A DNA stretch of 64,000 bases from Chryseobacterium camelliae (GCF_030818575.1 NZ_JAUTAL010000001.1:682001-746000); one strand, 5' to 3'. Positions 18,601-26,922 are shown, numbered from the stretch's first letter. Notes: a model not told the origin generated them from the letters alone. Made by a program: numbers and translations.

Positions 18601-19228
18601 CGGTCCCGGTTATACCTATTTGTGGAGTACAGGAGCTACCACTCAGACTATTTCTACCAATGTACCGGGAACTTATACAGTGACCATCAGCAACGGAACC
18701 TGTTCAAAAACTTTTTCTGCACAGCTCCTCAATCCTACGTTGCCTCAGTTTACGAATGTTACCTATGAGAATCATACCATGACCTTATCCGCAACAAATC
18801 CAACCGGCGGTGTTCTGGAATACTCTGTTGACGGAGGGGTAACTTGGCAGTCTTCCAATGTATTTTATAATCTGCTGAATAATACCAATTATACCATCGT
18901 GGTAAGGGCAAAAGATGCCAATTGCAGCACTGTACTGGAATATTTTACGTTTGTAATTTCCAATGCGATTACGCCTAACGATGACGGAAAAAATGATTTC
19001 GTGGATTTTGCCGGAATAAGCAAGTATAATAATTTTGCTGCTTCTGTTTTTAATAGATACGGACAGGAAATATTTAAAGCAACAAAAACAGAAACTATCT
19101 GGACCGGAACAGTACGCGGTATCAGCCAGCCTACAGGAACATACTGGTATCGGGTACAGTGGGAAAACCCTGCCAGCAAAAAGCTTGAACTTCGTACAGG
19201 CTGGATTTTATTGAAGAATAGAAACTAA
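15653..19228 (+). CDS. Choice-of-anchor L protein with T9SS type B sorting domain (paralogue 2, expanded)
   Basis: A 1191-residue secreted protein of the same plan as its two neighbours but about 400 residues longer. Signal peptide 1-25 (ending HFAFGQ), choice-of-anchor L domain about 40-300 (FRYIFASEEYDSNFPC near 178, LAVLPNGAGPVSVTNI), and a type B sorting domain from about 1103 (ITPNDDGKNDFVDF, FNRYGQEIF, RTGWILLKN). The extra length comes from a duplicated 251-residue block of Ig/PKD-like modules plus a further partial copy. Such stalk-like repeats fit a surface adhesin; no ligand can be inferred. Confidence 0.92.
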   Translation: MLNRRTGSLLLALFLVLIGHFAFGQVRQNRTIQPTASAMKAGAFIDVNTPNYPESSFNISQLVKDVLITGGSTCSTANVSNVNVSPNLTADNPTRSWGFFNKGTTNFPFDKGIVLITGQARKAGNTFQAGNLGDALSTAGDPDLAAALNVANTSLKDATYIEFDFVPTSTEVSFRYIFASEEYDSNFPCTISDGFALLLRPVSGGPYTNLAVLPNGAGPVSVTNIVPATYSCGPKNAQYFGGQNTANIETNFSGRTIPLTAKATVTPGVAYHFKMVLADYQDSNYDSGVFLEAGSFNIGVQLLDAAGVQLPSSINVCDNTPQTFTASTQVPNATYQWFLGTNPIPGATNPSYMATQPGQYTVQVFIPGNSCPGTASITIVGGTSPTVQNATLTSCYVQGNATFNLTTAQSSISTTPGATFTYYINQADANAGNGNTIANPTAFQSAGQTVYVLVKNGFCSKVAELTLVKAPQITATIAAPGVLTCTNQQVTLNASASVYPTGSVFNWTTAGGNIVSGGNTLNPVVNVAGTYTLTISNTYQPGNITCTGTASVTVTGDSAPPVTTVTASKTTICAGETVTLTASGGTTYTWAGLSGNGNTQTVTPTTTTTYTVTAVGANGCASQNPATVTIEVSQPITVQNAVLLQCYQPGPVNYDLTSAQPQITTATGVTFAYYINQADANAGNGNTITNPTVFSSAGNQTVYVLVKNGGCSYVVSLQLLKTAATTLTIAPPQSITCTNTQVTLNASSSVIPAGSTIAWTTTGGNIVSGANTLTPVVNAGGTYTLTVSNVSQPGNLNCTYTASVTVTENKTLPVAALTSSAVQICAGESVTLTASGGVSYNWTTLSGNGSTQVVSPSTTTVYSVYAVGANGCISANPATVTVIVGPPTATVSASPTKICAGTSVTLTASGGVTYNWVGLSGNGNTQVVTPTATTTYSVYALGGNGCSSINPATITIEVVPAITSTLQNVYVCAGDTGVLDAGSGPGYTYLWSTGATTQTISTNVPGTYTVTISNGTCSKTFSAQLLNPTLPQFTNVTYENHTMTLSATNPTGGVLEYSVDGGVTWQSSNVFYNLLNNTNYTIVVRAKDANCSTVLEYFTFVISNAITPNDDGKNDFVDFAGISKYNNFAASVFNRYGQEIFKATKTETIWTGTVRGISQPTGTYWYRVQWENPASKKLELRTGWILLKNRN
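16811..18306 (+). repeat. Tandem 251-codon duplication inside paralogue 2
   Basis: The block starting TVQNATLTSC at 16811 recurs as TVQNAVLLQC at 17564, exactly 753 bases (251 codons) later. Both contain YYINQADANAGNGNTI, a CTN(Q/T)QVTLNAS module and an ICAGE(T/S)VTLTASGG module. A third copy of the last module (ICAGTSVTLTASGG) follows, about 18340-18530. Confidence 0.85.
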
Positions 19229-19243
19229 TCCCGATAAATTTTT

Positions 19244-19272
19244 AAAATCTCCTCAATTGAGGAGGTTTTTTA
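19244..19272 (+). terminator. Terminator after paralogue 2
   Basis: Stem 19244-19253 with 19260-19269 (one G-T pair), followed by T residues. Confidence 0.8.
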
Positions 19273-19322
19273 TTTTTATGGATAAAAATGTTAAATGTGC
19301 ATAGGATGTTTGTAAAAAAAAT

Positions 19323-19330
19323 TAAATTTG
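19323..19330 (+). promoter_or_regulatory. -7 box of third choice-of-anchor L gene
   Basis: TAAATTTG, 17 bases before the ATG at 19347. The flanks differ from the boxes of paralogues 1 and 2. Confidence 0.45.
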
Positions 19331-19346
19331 TTGAAACAAAAATATT

Positions 19347-21701
19347 ATGAAGAGACATCTACTGTTATTTTTCCTTTTTATAATTCCATTAAACTTTTTT
19401 TATTCGCAAAATGTCTTTCCGCGGAAGCCTCAAAAAGAGCAGAAGTCCGCACTTACCATGAAAGCAGGTGCTTTTATTGATATAAATGCTCCTTCCTATA
19501 ACGAAAGCAATTATACCATTACACAACTGGTTAAAGATGTCCTGATTTCTTCGGGAACCAACTCCTGTGTAACCCCAAACGTTTCCAATGTTCAGGTAAG
19601 TCCTAACCTTCCTGCCAGTAATGCTAACCGTTCATGGGGCTATTTTAACAAAGCTACTACAGCATTTCCTTTTAAAGATGGAATCATCCTTTCTACCGGA
19701 TATGCCAATAGAGGGGGGAATTCCTTTATCAGCAGTACATTGAGTGATAATATAGGAACGGGGAGTGACCCGGACCTTGTGGCCGCCACCAATCCTACAC
19801 AAACGCTTAATAATGCCGTAATCCTGGAATTCGACTTTGTCCCTACATCATCACAGGTAAAGTTCAACTACCTTTTTGCTTCTGAAGAATATACGGGATC
19901 CTTTCCATGCAGCTTTTCAGATGCTTTTGCACTTTTGTTAAAGCCTGTCGGCAGTACAGCTCCTTATGTAAATATGGCAGTACTTCCGAGTGGAGCAGGA
20001 CCGGTAAGTGTAACCAACATCCATCCTGCTATTGCAGGATCCTGTGGTGCTGTAAACGAAACCTATTTCGGAGGGTATAACACATCAAACATAGAAACCA
20101 ACTTCAACGGACGTACCATTCCGCTTACGGCTACCGCTACGGTAGTTCCCGGACAGGCTTACCACTTTAAAATGGTTTTGGCCGATGCAGGAGATACGGC
20201 TTACGATTCTGCAGTTTTCCTTGAAGGAGGATCATTCAATATCGGGGTAGAACTCTTGGACCCTTCAGGTGCAACTTTACCAGAAGAAATCAATGTATGT
20301 GATAATGTTCCTCAGGTAATCACGGCTTCCGTGAACGACCCTAACCTTGCTTATCAGTGGTACTTTAACGGTAATCCGGTGGCAGGTGCAACTACCAGTA
20401 CCATAACCGCAGTACAGCCAGGTGTTTACACCATTGAGGTAAGCGTTCCCGGAAATCCTTGCCCGGGTAAAGCCACGATAAAAATCAATGGGGGAACAAC
20501 TCCTGTGGCCAATGATGCTACGCTGCTGCTCTGTACTACGCCAGATATCACCACTTTTGATCTCAGCACGATTTTACCAACAATAAGTACTACACCGGGT
20601 GCCGTATTCCGCATCTATGTGAATCAGGCAGATGCCATCGCGCAGAACAATAACTACATTACGAATATCCTTAATTATAATGGAACGGATGGCCAAATCC
20701 TGTATGTAGTAGTTTCCAATGGAGGCTTCTGCAGCAAGACAGTACAGTTGAAACTTCTGAAAGAAACCACACCAACAGCTAGTTTGGTAGCAACGAAACT
20801 TAAAATCTGCCCGGGAGAGACGGTGGGCTTAACGGCAACCGGAGGAACCACCTACGAATGGAGCAACTTCCAGGGTACCGGAAATACCCAGAGCGTTACG
20901 CTATATAATACCACTACGTTTACCGTATATGCTATCGGTGCGAAAGGATGCCGTTCTCTAAATCCTGCAACCGTTACCATAGAGGTAATTCCGGAAATGA
21001 CTTCGCCGCTTATGGATGTGGAAATGTGTATGGGAGACCGTGTTGTTCTGGATGCCGGGGCAGGACCTAATTATACTTACCTCTGGAGTACCGGGGCAAC
21101 GACCCAGACGATCAATGTAGATCAGTTGGGAATATATACGGTAGCCGTTAACAACGGATACTGTACAAGAACCTTTACTTCACATGTAATGGCCGCTGCA
21201 TCACCATTTATTTCCGGCTTGGATTATGGTAATAATACCCTTACGATTACCGCTGTAGGTCCGATGATCAACAATATGCCGACTACATTGGAATATTCAG
21301 CCGACGGAGGTATCTCATGGCAGGCATCCAATGTGTTTACCAACTTACAGAACAATACCAATTACAATATCCAGGTAAGAACAGTAGGAACCCATTGTGT
21401 AGGAGCTCTGGACTTCTTTACGCTTCAGATCAGCAATATCATTACTCCAAATCAGGATGGAATCAATGATGTACTTGATCTTAGTGCTCTGGGTAACTTC
21501 AAAAATTTTACAGGGTCAGTATACGATCGCTATGGCTCTGAGATCTTCAGGTTCTCTAAACAGAATCCTGTATGGAACGGTACTGTAGGAGGTAAGAGAC
21601 TGCCGACAGCCACATACTGGTATAAATTCAACTACGAGTATCCAAAATCCAAAGCCCAGATGAACTGGTCAGGATGGATCATGCTTAAAAACAGGGAATA
21701 A
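19347..21701 (+). CDS. Choice-of-anchor L protein with T9SS type B sorting domain (paralogue 3)
   Basis: A 784-residue secreted protein. Signal peptide about 1-21 (MKRHLLLFFLFIIPLNFFYS), choice-of-anchor L domain about 40-300 (FNYLFASEEYTGSFPC near 178, AVLPSGAGPVSVTNI), Ig/PKD-like modules (ICPGETVGLTATGG), and a type B sorting domain from about 697 (ITPNQDGINDVLDL, YDRYGSEIF, WSGWIMLKN). In its linker it is closer to paralogue 1 than to paralogue 2: both share YVNQADA(V/I)AQNNNY and a following YNGTDGQ(V/I)LYVVVSN. It ends at a terminator shared with the convergent rsmA. Confidence 0.92.
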   Translation: MKRHLLLFFLFIIPLNFFYSQNVFPRKPQKEQKSALTMKAGAFIDINAPSYNESNYTITQLVKDVLISSGTNSCVTPNVSNVQVSPNLPASNANRSWGYFNKATTAFPFKDGIILSTGYANRGGNSFISSTLSDNIGTGSDPDLVAATNPTQTLNNAVILEFDFVPTSSQVKFNYLFASEEYTGSFPCSFSDAFALLLKPVGSTAPYVNMAVLPSGAGPVSVTNIHPAIAGSCGAVNETYFGGYNTSNIETNFNGRTIPLTATATVVPGQAYHFKMVLADAGDTAYDSAVFLEGGSFNIGVELLDPSGATLPEEINVCDNVPQVITASVNDPNLAYQWYFNGNPVAGATTSTITAVQPGVYTIEVSVPGNPCPGKATIKINGGTTPVANDATLLLCTTPDITTFDLSTILPTISTTPGAVFRIYVNQADAIAQNNNYITNILNYNGTDGQILYVVVSNGGFCSKTVQLKLLKETTPTASLVATKLKICPGETVGLTATGGTTYEWSNFQGTGNTQSVTLYNTTTFTVYAIGAKGCRSLNPATVTIEVIPEMTSPLMDVEMCMGDRVVLDAGAGPNYTYLWSTGATTQTINVDQLGIYTVAVNNGYCTRTFTSHVMAAASPFISGLDYGNNTLTITAVGPMINNMPTTLEYSADGGISWQASNVFTNLQNNTNYNIQVRTVGTHCVGALDFFTLQISNIITPNQDGINDVLDLSALGNFKNFTGSVYDRYGSEIFRFSKQNPVWNGTVGGKRLPTATYWYKFNYEYPKSKAQMNWSGWIMLKNRE

Positions 21702-21721
21702 TATACTTTGATAATGCAAAT

Positions 21722-21758
21722 AAAAAAGCCAGGACAATTTATTGTACCTGGCTTTTTT
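21722..21758. terminator. Bidirectional terminator between paralogue 3 and rsmA
   Basis: A 12-bp stem (21722-21733 with 21747-21758) with an A run on one side and a T run on the other, lying between convergent stop codons. Confidence 0.85.
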
Positions 21759-21784
21759 TATCTCATCATTTACCAATCGGATCT

Positions 21785-22556
21785 CTACAGATGCTCTTTC
21801 CAGAGCTTTGTGAATGTGATGAAATCCTCAACGCTCAGTTCTTCGGCTCTCTGATTCATAAACGGATGGGATTTGAGTGCTTCAGGAATATTGATGGGCT
21901 TCAGGGCATTAGAGAGTTTTTTTCTTCGCTGGTTAAAACCTGTCTTTACAATCTGTTTGAAGAGGACCTCATTTCCGGCAAGGCCTTCCTTGGGATTTCT
22001 GGTTAAACGGATGACTCCGGATTTTACCTTTGGCGGAGGATTGAACACGTTCTCATGAACCGTAAACATGTATTTTACGTCATAATATGCCTGGATAAGA
22101 ACCGTTAGGATTCCATAGTCTTTCGTTCTCGGGACAGCAGCGGTCCTTTCCGCTACTTCTTTCTGGAACATGCCTACCATCTCCGGGATCAGGGCATAAT
22201 GATCCACAATCTGGAACAGGATCTGCGAAGAAATATTGTACGGAAAATTGCCTATGATGGCAATTTGCTCACCTTTATTGAAGCTGAAATCCTGCTTCAG
22301 GAAATCCCCTACAAAAGTATTTTCAGTTACCTGGTCAAAATTGTTTTTTAGGTATTCAATAGATTCGGTATCTATTTCCGCAAGGTACACCTGCTGGTCT
22401 TTCTCAAGCAGGTATTTGGTGAGGACCCCCATTCCCGGTCCGACTTCCATAACGGTATGATAACCTTCAAAGCTCAGGCCTTCTACAAATTTTTCTTGCG
22501 ATATTTTCATCCGTCAGGAAATGCTGTCCGAGATGTTTTTTTGCTTTTACACTCAA
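21785..22556 (-). CDS. rsmA: 16S rRNA dimethyladenosine transferase RsmA, with apparent frameshift
   Basis: RsmA/KsgA dimethylates two adjacent adenines near the 3' end of 16S rRNA. The main frame runs from 22510 to 21785 (241 residues) with the SAM-binding EVGPGMGVLT, the catalytic IGNFPYNISSQ and the NPPPKVKSGV loop. The conserved N-terminus lies in a different frame: from a TTG at 22556 it reads SVKAKKHLGQHFLTDENIARK and then runs to a stop. Removing one base in the A5T3 run (minus strand, about 22487-22494) joins both parts into a normal 256-residue RsmA. So this is a one-base insertion, a sequencing error, or a recoding site; if real, the ATG at 22510 would give a protein lacking the conserved GQHFL segment. 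Confidence 0.85.
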
Positions 22557-22647
22557 TATTTTTTATGATTTTGTTAACAATGATTTTCCTAATACGGCCC
22601 CAAATTTCGGAAGTTTTTTTCTATTTTAGCCAAAAATTTTAATATTA

Positions 22648-23547
22648 ATGGCTAAATCTGTAGATGAGTTTAATAAGAAAAGGCTTCGGTCCAGCAATAT
22701 TACAGTAGTGATAAGTATTGCCTTAGTGTTATTTTTACTTGGATTGATGGGGCTTATTCTGATTAATGCCCAGAAATATTCCGATTATATAAAAGAACAG
22801 CTGGTAGTTAATGCTTATTTTGACGAAAATTTCGATGCTAAGGATTCTGTTAAGATCGCGAAACTGGAAGAGGAGACTTTTAAAAAAATCCAGACGCTGG
22901 CACCGGTTAAAAAAGCCACTTATATCTCACGTGAAATGGCTGCCAAAGAGGCCAAAGCCAGTATGGGGATAGACAGCGACGCCCTTTTTGAGGAGAATAT
23001 TTTTCCATCTTCTGTAGAAATTGCCCTTAAACCTGAATATGTAGATCCAGCCAAGATTGATGAAGCCATTAAAGTCATTAAATCAGTTCCAGGAATTGTA
23101 GACGTAAAGAATGACAGTACATTGATGGTGGACGTATACAATAACCTCAGCAGGATCCTGAAATGGATTTTCGGTTTCTCCATGCTGTTCCTGATCCTGG
23201 CCGTAGTGCTCATCAACAACTCCATCCGTTTGAAAATATTCTCCAAAAGATTTATCATCAAAACCATGCAGCTGGTGGGGGCCAAAAGGAGATTCATCCT
23301 TAAGCCGTTCATCATTGAGGCTGTTATTTTAGGTGCTATAGGTTCCGTTATTGGTCTGATGGCACTTTGCGGTGTATGGTATTATTTTACAAGCCAGATC
23401 GGTTCTGCTTTTGTGCAGGATAATAACCAGTATTTCTGGCTGGCATTACTGGTATTAGGTATAGGGATTTTTATTACAGTCCTGAGTACCGTTATAGCGA
23501 CATGGAGATTCCTGAGAACAAGTGTTGACGATTTATACTACTCTTAA
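22648..23547 (+). CDS. ftsX: Cell division protein FtsX-like permease
   Basis: A 299-residue membrane protein of the FtsX family, which with FtsE couples division-site ATP hydrolysis to control of peptidoglycan hydrolases. Seen: a cytoplasmic N-terminus, a first membrane helix (residues about 22-43), a periplasmic domain of about 125 residues, then three membrane helices near 175-200, 225-250 and 270-290, with the intracellular TMQLVGAKRRFILKPF coupling segment. It starts at ATG 22648, divergent from rsmA, and runs directly into DUF3098 (2-base gap). ftsE is not in this window, which is usual in Bacteroidota. Confidence 0.92.
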   Translation: MAKSVDEFNKKRLRSSNITVVISIALVLFLLGLMGLILINAQKYSDYIKEQLVVNAYFDENFDAKDSVKIAKLEEETFKKIQTLAPVKKATYISREMAAKEAKASMGIDSDALFEENIFPSSVEIALKPEYVDPAKIDEAIKVIKSVPGIVDVKNDSTLMVDVYNNLSRILKWIFGFSMLFLILAVVLINNSIRLKIFSKRFIIKTMQLVGAKRRFILKPFIIEAVILGAIGSVIGLMALCGVWYYFTSQIGSAFVQDNNQYFWLALLVLGIGIFITVLSTVIATWRFLRTSVDDLYYS

Positions 23548-23549
23548 TA

Positions 23550-23846
23550 ATGAGCAAAAAAACAAATAAGTTTTCTGCCGCCTCTTATGGCAAAGAAACT
23601 GAAAGCCCACAGGAAAGCCCGTTCTACTTCGGACCCCAAAACTTTAAATGGATGCTGATAGGCCTGGCCTTTATTGTCGTTGGTTTCCTTCTGATGATGG
23701 GTGCTGATGCCAATACAGTGGACGGGAAATACGATCCGAATTCATGGAATGACGGAATTTTTTCTATCCGCAGAATCAGGATTGCGCCACTCTTCGTCGT
23801 GATAGGTTTTGTAATAGAAGGCTATGCCATTCTGAAAAGAAAATAG
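23550..23846 (+). CDS. DUF3098 family small membrane protein
   Basis: A 98-residue protein with two membrane helices (about residues 34-52 and 73-93) flanking a short loop with DPNSWNDGIFSIRRIRIAP, the core of DUF3098. It follows ftsX by 2 bases and precedes uppP by 96 bases. The order ftsX, DUF3098, uppP, truB is a recurrent Bacteroidota arrangement, pointing to a role in division or envelope building, but no activity is known. Confidence 0.88.
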   Translation: MSKKTNKFSAASYGKETESPQESPFYFGPQNFKWMLIGLAFIVVGFLLMMGADANTVDGKYDPNSWNDGIFSIRRIRIAPLFVVIGFVIEGYAILKRK

Positions 23847-23879
23847 AAATAAACTTTTTATTTGGAGATTGAGAAATTG

Positions 23880-23909
23880 AGAAATTCAGAATGCAAGATC
23901 TGAATTTCT
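23880..23909. repeat. Perfect inverted repeat upstream of uppP
   Basis: AGAAATTCAG at 23880-23889 and its complement at 23900-23909 around a ten-base loop. There is no T run directly after it, so it is not a normal terminator; it may be an RNA structure in the ftsX-uppP transcript. Confidence 0.6.
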
Positions 23910-23942
23910 TAGCTTCTTAATCTTTTAATTTTTTACATAATT

Positions 23943-24761
23943 ATGGATTTAATTAAAGCGATAATCATTGCGATTATTGAGGGACTTACAGAATATCTTC
24001 CTATTTCATCTACAGCCCATATGGGATTTACGGCCAGCCTGATGGGGCTTCCCGAAGATGAGTTTTTAAAAATGTTTCAGGTATCCATACAATTCGGGGC
24101 TATTTTGTCTGTTGTGGTCGCCTATTGGAAAAAATTCTTTGATTTCAGTAACCTTCAGTTTTATTTTAAACTGGGCTTTGCTGTGATTCCGGCTTTGGTG
24201 CTGGGTTATCTATTTGATGATAAAATAGAGGCTGTTCTGGGCAATCAGATTGCCATTTCATCAGTATTGGTGTTAGGTGGGGTTGTCCTGCTCTTTGCCG
24301 ACCGATGGTTTAAGAACCCGAAAATTACAAATGAAAAAGACATCAGCATTAAAACTGCGGTTACCATAGGGTTCTGGCAATGCCTTGCTATGATGCCCGG
24401 TACAAGCAGAAGTGCCGCTTCCATTATCGGGGGTATGACTCAAGGTCTGACCAGAAAAGCTGCCGCTGAATTTTCTTTCTTCCTGGCTGTTCCTACCATG
24501 CTGGCAGTAACGGTGTATTCCGTTTTTGTGAAAACGTGGGGAAAAGAAACAGCTACCCCACAAAAAGGGTATGAAATGATCATGGCCTCACAGGACCATA
24601 TGATCATCTTCATTGTGGGTAATATTGTGGCATTTATCGTAGCATTGATTGCTATCAAAGCATTTATTGGCGTACTGAATAAATATGGCTTCAAGCCTTG
24701 GGGATGGTACCGTATCTTCGTAGGGGTTGCCCTGCTGATCTATTTCTACTGGTTTAAATAA
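23943..24761 (+). CDS. uppP: Undecaprenyl-diphosphate phosphatase
   Basis: A 272-residue polytopic membrane enzyme (BacA/UppP) that recycles the lipid carrier for peptidoglycan synthesis and gives bacitracin tolerance. Both signature motifs are present: the glutamate-containing EGLTEYLPISSTAHM near residues 14-28 and PGTSRSAASIIGGM near residue 152. About eight hydrophobic helices are visible, normal for the family. It lies downstream of ftsX and DUF3098 and may be co-transcribed with them. Confidence 0.95.
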   Translation: MDLIKAIIIAIIEGLTEYLPISSTAHMGFTASLMGLPEDEFLKMFQVSIQFGAILSVVVAYWKKFFDFSNLQFYFKLGFAVIPALVLGYLFDDKIEAVLGNQIAISSVLVLGGVVLLFADRWFKNPKITNEKDISIKTAVTIGFWQCLAMMPGTSRSAASIIGGMTQGLTRKAAAEFSFFLAVPTMLAVTVYSVFVKTWGKETATPQKGYEMIMASQDHMIIFIVGNIVAFIVALIAIKAFIGVLNKYGFKPWGWYRIFVGVALLIYFYWFK

Positions 24762-24876
24762 CCTTGTTGGTATAAATCTTTGTAGTTTTATTGATTTCCG
24801 CTGATCTCAATACCTACTATGATAGCTGAAATATTGTACGGTATTATACATTGGTGATATTTAAATTTCAATTAAA

Positions 24877-25419
24877 ATGAAACTGCATATTTTCGGAGCG
24901 TCCGGAAGCGGAGTGACTACATTAGGATATGCCTTGTCAGCAGAGACGGGACTGGCATATTTTGACAGTGATGATTATTTCTGGATCAAGACAAAAATAC
25001 CTTTTACTGAAAAACGGAACCCGGATGAGAGAAACCGTTTAATCATGAAAGATCTTGAAGCCGCCGGAAAATGGATATTGGGTGGCTCTACCTTTACCTG
25101 GGGCAACAATCTTTTCCCCGATTTTGATTTGGTGGTTTTCCTGTATGTACCAGCCGAGGTAAGGATGGAAAGACTGAAGAAAAGAGAATGGGAGAGGTAT
25201 GGTGATATCATTTTTAAGGATGCAGAAAGATCCAGGCTGCATAAAGAGTTTATCACCTGGGCAGAAGGTTACGATTTTAAAACGGAGCTAACTAACAGAA
25301 CCCTTAAGGCACATCAGGCATGGCTAGAACAACTGAAGTGTCCTGTTTTAAAAATCATAGGTACCCAGCCGGTAGAGGAAAAAGTACAGCTGGTATTAGA
25401 AAAAATATCAGAACTGTAG
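24877..25419 (+). CDS. P-loop NTPase, adenylate kinase-like
   Basis: A 180-residue soluble protein with a Walker A loop FGASGSGVTTLG at residues 5-16, a DSDDYFW segment near 35 and a nucleoside-kinase-like lid region rich in arginine (ERLKKREWERYGD near 107). It belongs to the group of small AAA/adenylate-kinase-like proteins of unknown substrate. The Walker A has valine in place of the usual lysine: GSGVTT rather than GSGKTT, so normal ATP binding is uncertain. It lies between uppP and truB. Confidence 0.75.
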   Translation: MKLHIFGASGSGVTTLGYALSAETGLAYFDSDDYFWIKTKIPFTEKRNPDERNRLIMKDLEAAGKWILGGSTFTWGNNLFPDFDLVVFLYVPAEVRMERLKKREWERYGDIIFKDAERSRLHKEFITWAEGYDFKTELTNRTLKAHQAWLEQLKCPVLKIIGTQPVEEKVQLVLEKISEL

Positions 25420-25487
25420 TATCGTACTTTTGAAAGATACCTGCATATAGAACATTAAATTTAATCTGAGAGACCATAGACTTTAAA

Positions 25488-26222
25488 ATGACAGCTGAAG
25501 ATTTACAGTCAGGACATATATTTTTATTGGACAAGCCATTGGACTGGACATCTTTCCAGGCGGTCAATAAACTGAAATACAAACTTAAAAGGGAATTCAA
25601 CCTTCCGAAGAAATTTAAGATCGGCCATGCCGGTACGCTGGATCCCAGAGCCACGGGACTGCTGATCGTTTGCTGCGGTAAATTCACAAAAAATATCCCT
25701 GAGATACAGGACGCACCGAAAGAATACTGGACCGAGATCAAAATAGGCGTTCAGACGGAATCGTATGATACCGAAAAACCTGAGATCCTTCACCAGGATA
25801 TTTCCCATATTACGGAAGAGCAGATCAGGAATGTGCTGGAACAATTTATAGGAGAGATCCAGCAGAAGCCGCCTGTCTTTTCAGCAATCAAGATTGACGG
25901 GAAAAGAGCCTATAATCTGGCCAGGGCAGGTGAAGAGGTTGAAATGAAATCACGGGCAACCACCATTTTCTACATCAATGCAATTGAAATTGAACTTCCG
26001 TTTGTCCGTTTTACGGTAGGATGCTCTAAAGGAACTTATATCAGAAGCCTTGCGCACGACATCGGGCAGAAGCTTGAAGTAGGAGCTTATCTCACCCAGC
26101 TGAGGAGGACCAAAATAGGGGAATACTCTGTTGAACAGGCAAGCAGCCGCTTTTTGGAGAATGATTTTAGATTTAACGACACCGAATTAATAAACGATGC
26201 AGGAAAAAACACGGATCAATAA
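25488..26222 (+). CDS. truB: tRNA pseudouridine(55) synthase
   Basis: A 244-residue enzyme that makes pseudouridine 55 in the T loop of tRNAs. The catalytic aspartate is in KIGHAGTLDPRATGLL (Asp about residue 52), with the family motifs YWTEIKIGVQTESYDT, QKPPVFSAIKIDGKRAY and SKGTYIRSLAHDIG. No C-terminal PUA domain is evident, which is normal for Bacteroidota. Its last 26 bases overlap the start of rluF in another frame, so the two are translationally coupled. Confidence 0.95.
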   Translation: MTAEDLQSGHIFLLDKPLDWTSFQAVNKLKYKLKREFNLPKKFKIGHAGTLDPRATGLLIVCCGKFTKNIPEIQDAPKEYWTEIKIGVQTESYDTEKPEILHQDISHITEEQIRNVLEQFIGEIQQKPPVFSAIKIDGKRAYNLARAGEEVEMKSRATTIFYINAIEIELPFVRFTVGCSKGTYIRSLAHDIGQKLEVGAYLTQLRRTKIGEYSVEQASSRFLENDFRFNDTELINDAGKNTDQ

Positions 26223-26922
26223 GTATTTATCAGAAATAGGCTACTGCTCAAGGCGTGCAGCAGATAAGCTTCTGGAGGAAGGACGGATCAAGGTAAACGG
26301 AAAAGTGCCTGAGCTGGGAACAAAAATTTCAGATGAAGACCTTGTGGAAGTAGACGGAAAGCCTGTACGAGAGTCTCAGGAGAAACCGGTGTATATTGCG
26401 TTCAACAAACCGGTAGGAATTGTCTGCACTACAGATACCAAACGGGAAAAGAATAATATCATAGACTATATCAGCCATCCTCAAAGGATTTTTCCGATCG
26501 GAAGGCTCGATAAACCGAGTGAGGGCCTGATCCTTCTTACCAGTGACGGGGATATTGTCAACAAAATTTTAAGGGCGAGAAACAATCACGAAAAGGAATA
26601 TATTGTACGGGTAGATAAGCCTATTACACCAAGGTTCCTAGATAAAATGCGTAATGGTGTTCCTATTCTGGATACCGTTACCCGGAAATGTGAGGTAGAG
26701 AAAATTGACGAAATGAACTTCCGGATCGTATTGACTCAGGGGCTCAACCGTCAGATCCGCAGAATGTGTGAATACCTTGGCTACGAAGTAAAGAAACTGA
26801 AACGCATCCGCATTATGAATATCTTGTTAGATCTTCCGGTAGGCAAATGGAGGGACCTGACCGAACAGGAATTTTCTGCTCTGAATGCCCTCCTTGAGGA
26901 CTCAAGCAAGACCGCAGACTGA
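26197..26922 (+). CDS. rluF: 23S rRNA pseudouridine synthase, RluF-like
   Basis: A 241-residue RsuA-family enzyme. An S4 RNA-binding domain (INKYLSEIGYCSRRAADKLL) covers residues about 7-55; the catalytic aspartate is at residue 105 in FPIGRLDKPSEGLILLTSDG. The sequence NHEKEYIVRVDKPIT and GLNRQIRRMCEYLGYEVKKL is closest by eye to E. coli RluF, which modifies U2604 of 23S rRNA, but RluB-type specificity cannot be excluded. It overlaps truB by 26 bases. Confidence 0.87.
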   Translation: MQEKTRINKYLSEIGYCSRRAADKLLEEGRIKVNGKVPELGTKISDEDLVEVDGKPVRESQEKPVYIAFNKPVGIVCTTDTKREKNNIIDYISHPQRIFPIGRLDKPSEGLILLTSDGDIVNKILRARNNHEKEYIVRVDKPITPRFLDKMRNGVPILDTVTRKCEVEKIDEMNFRIVLTQGLNRQIRRMCEYLGYEVKKLKRIRIMNILLDLPVGKWRDLTEQEFSALNALLEDSSKTAD

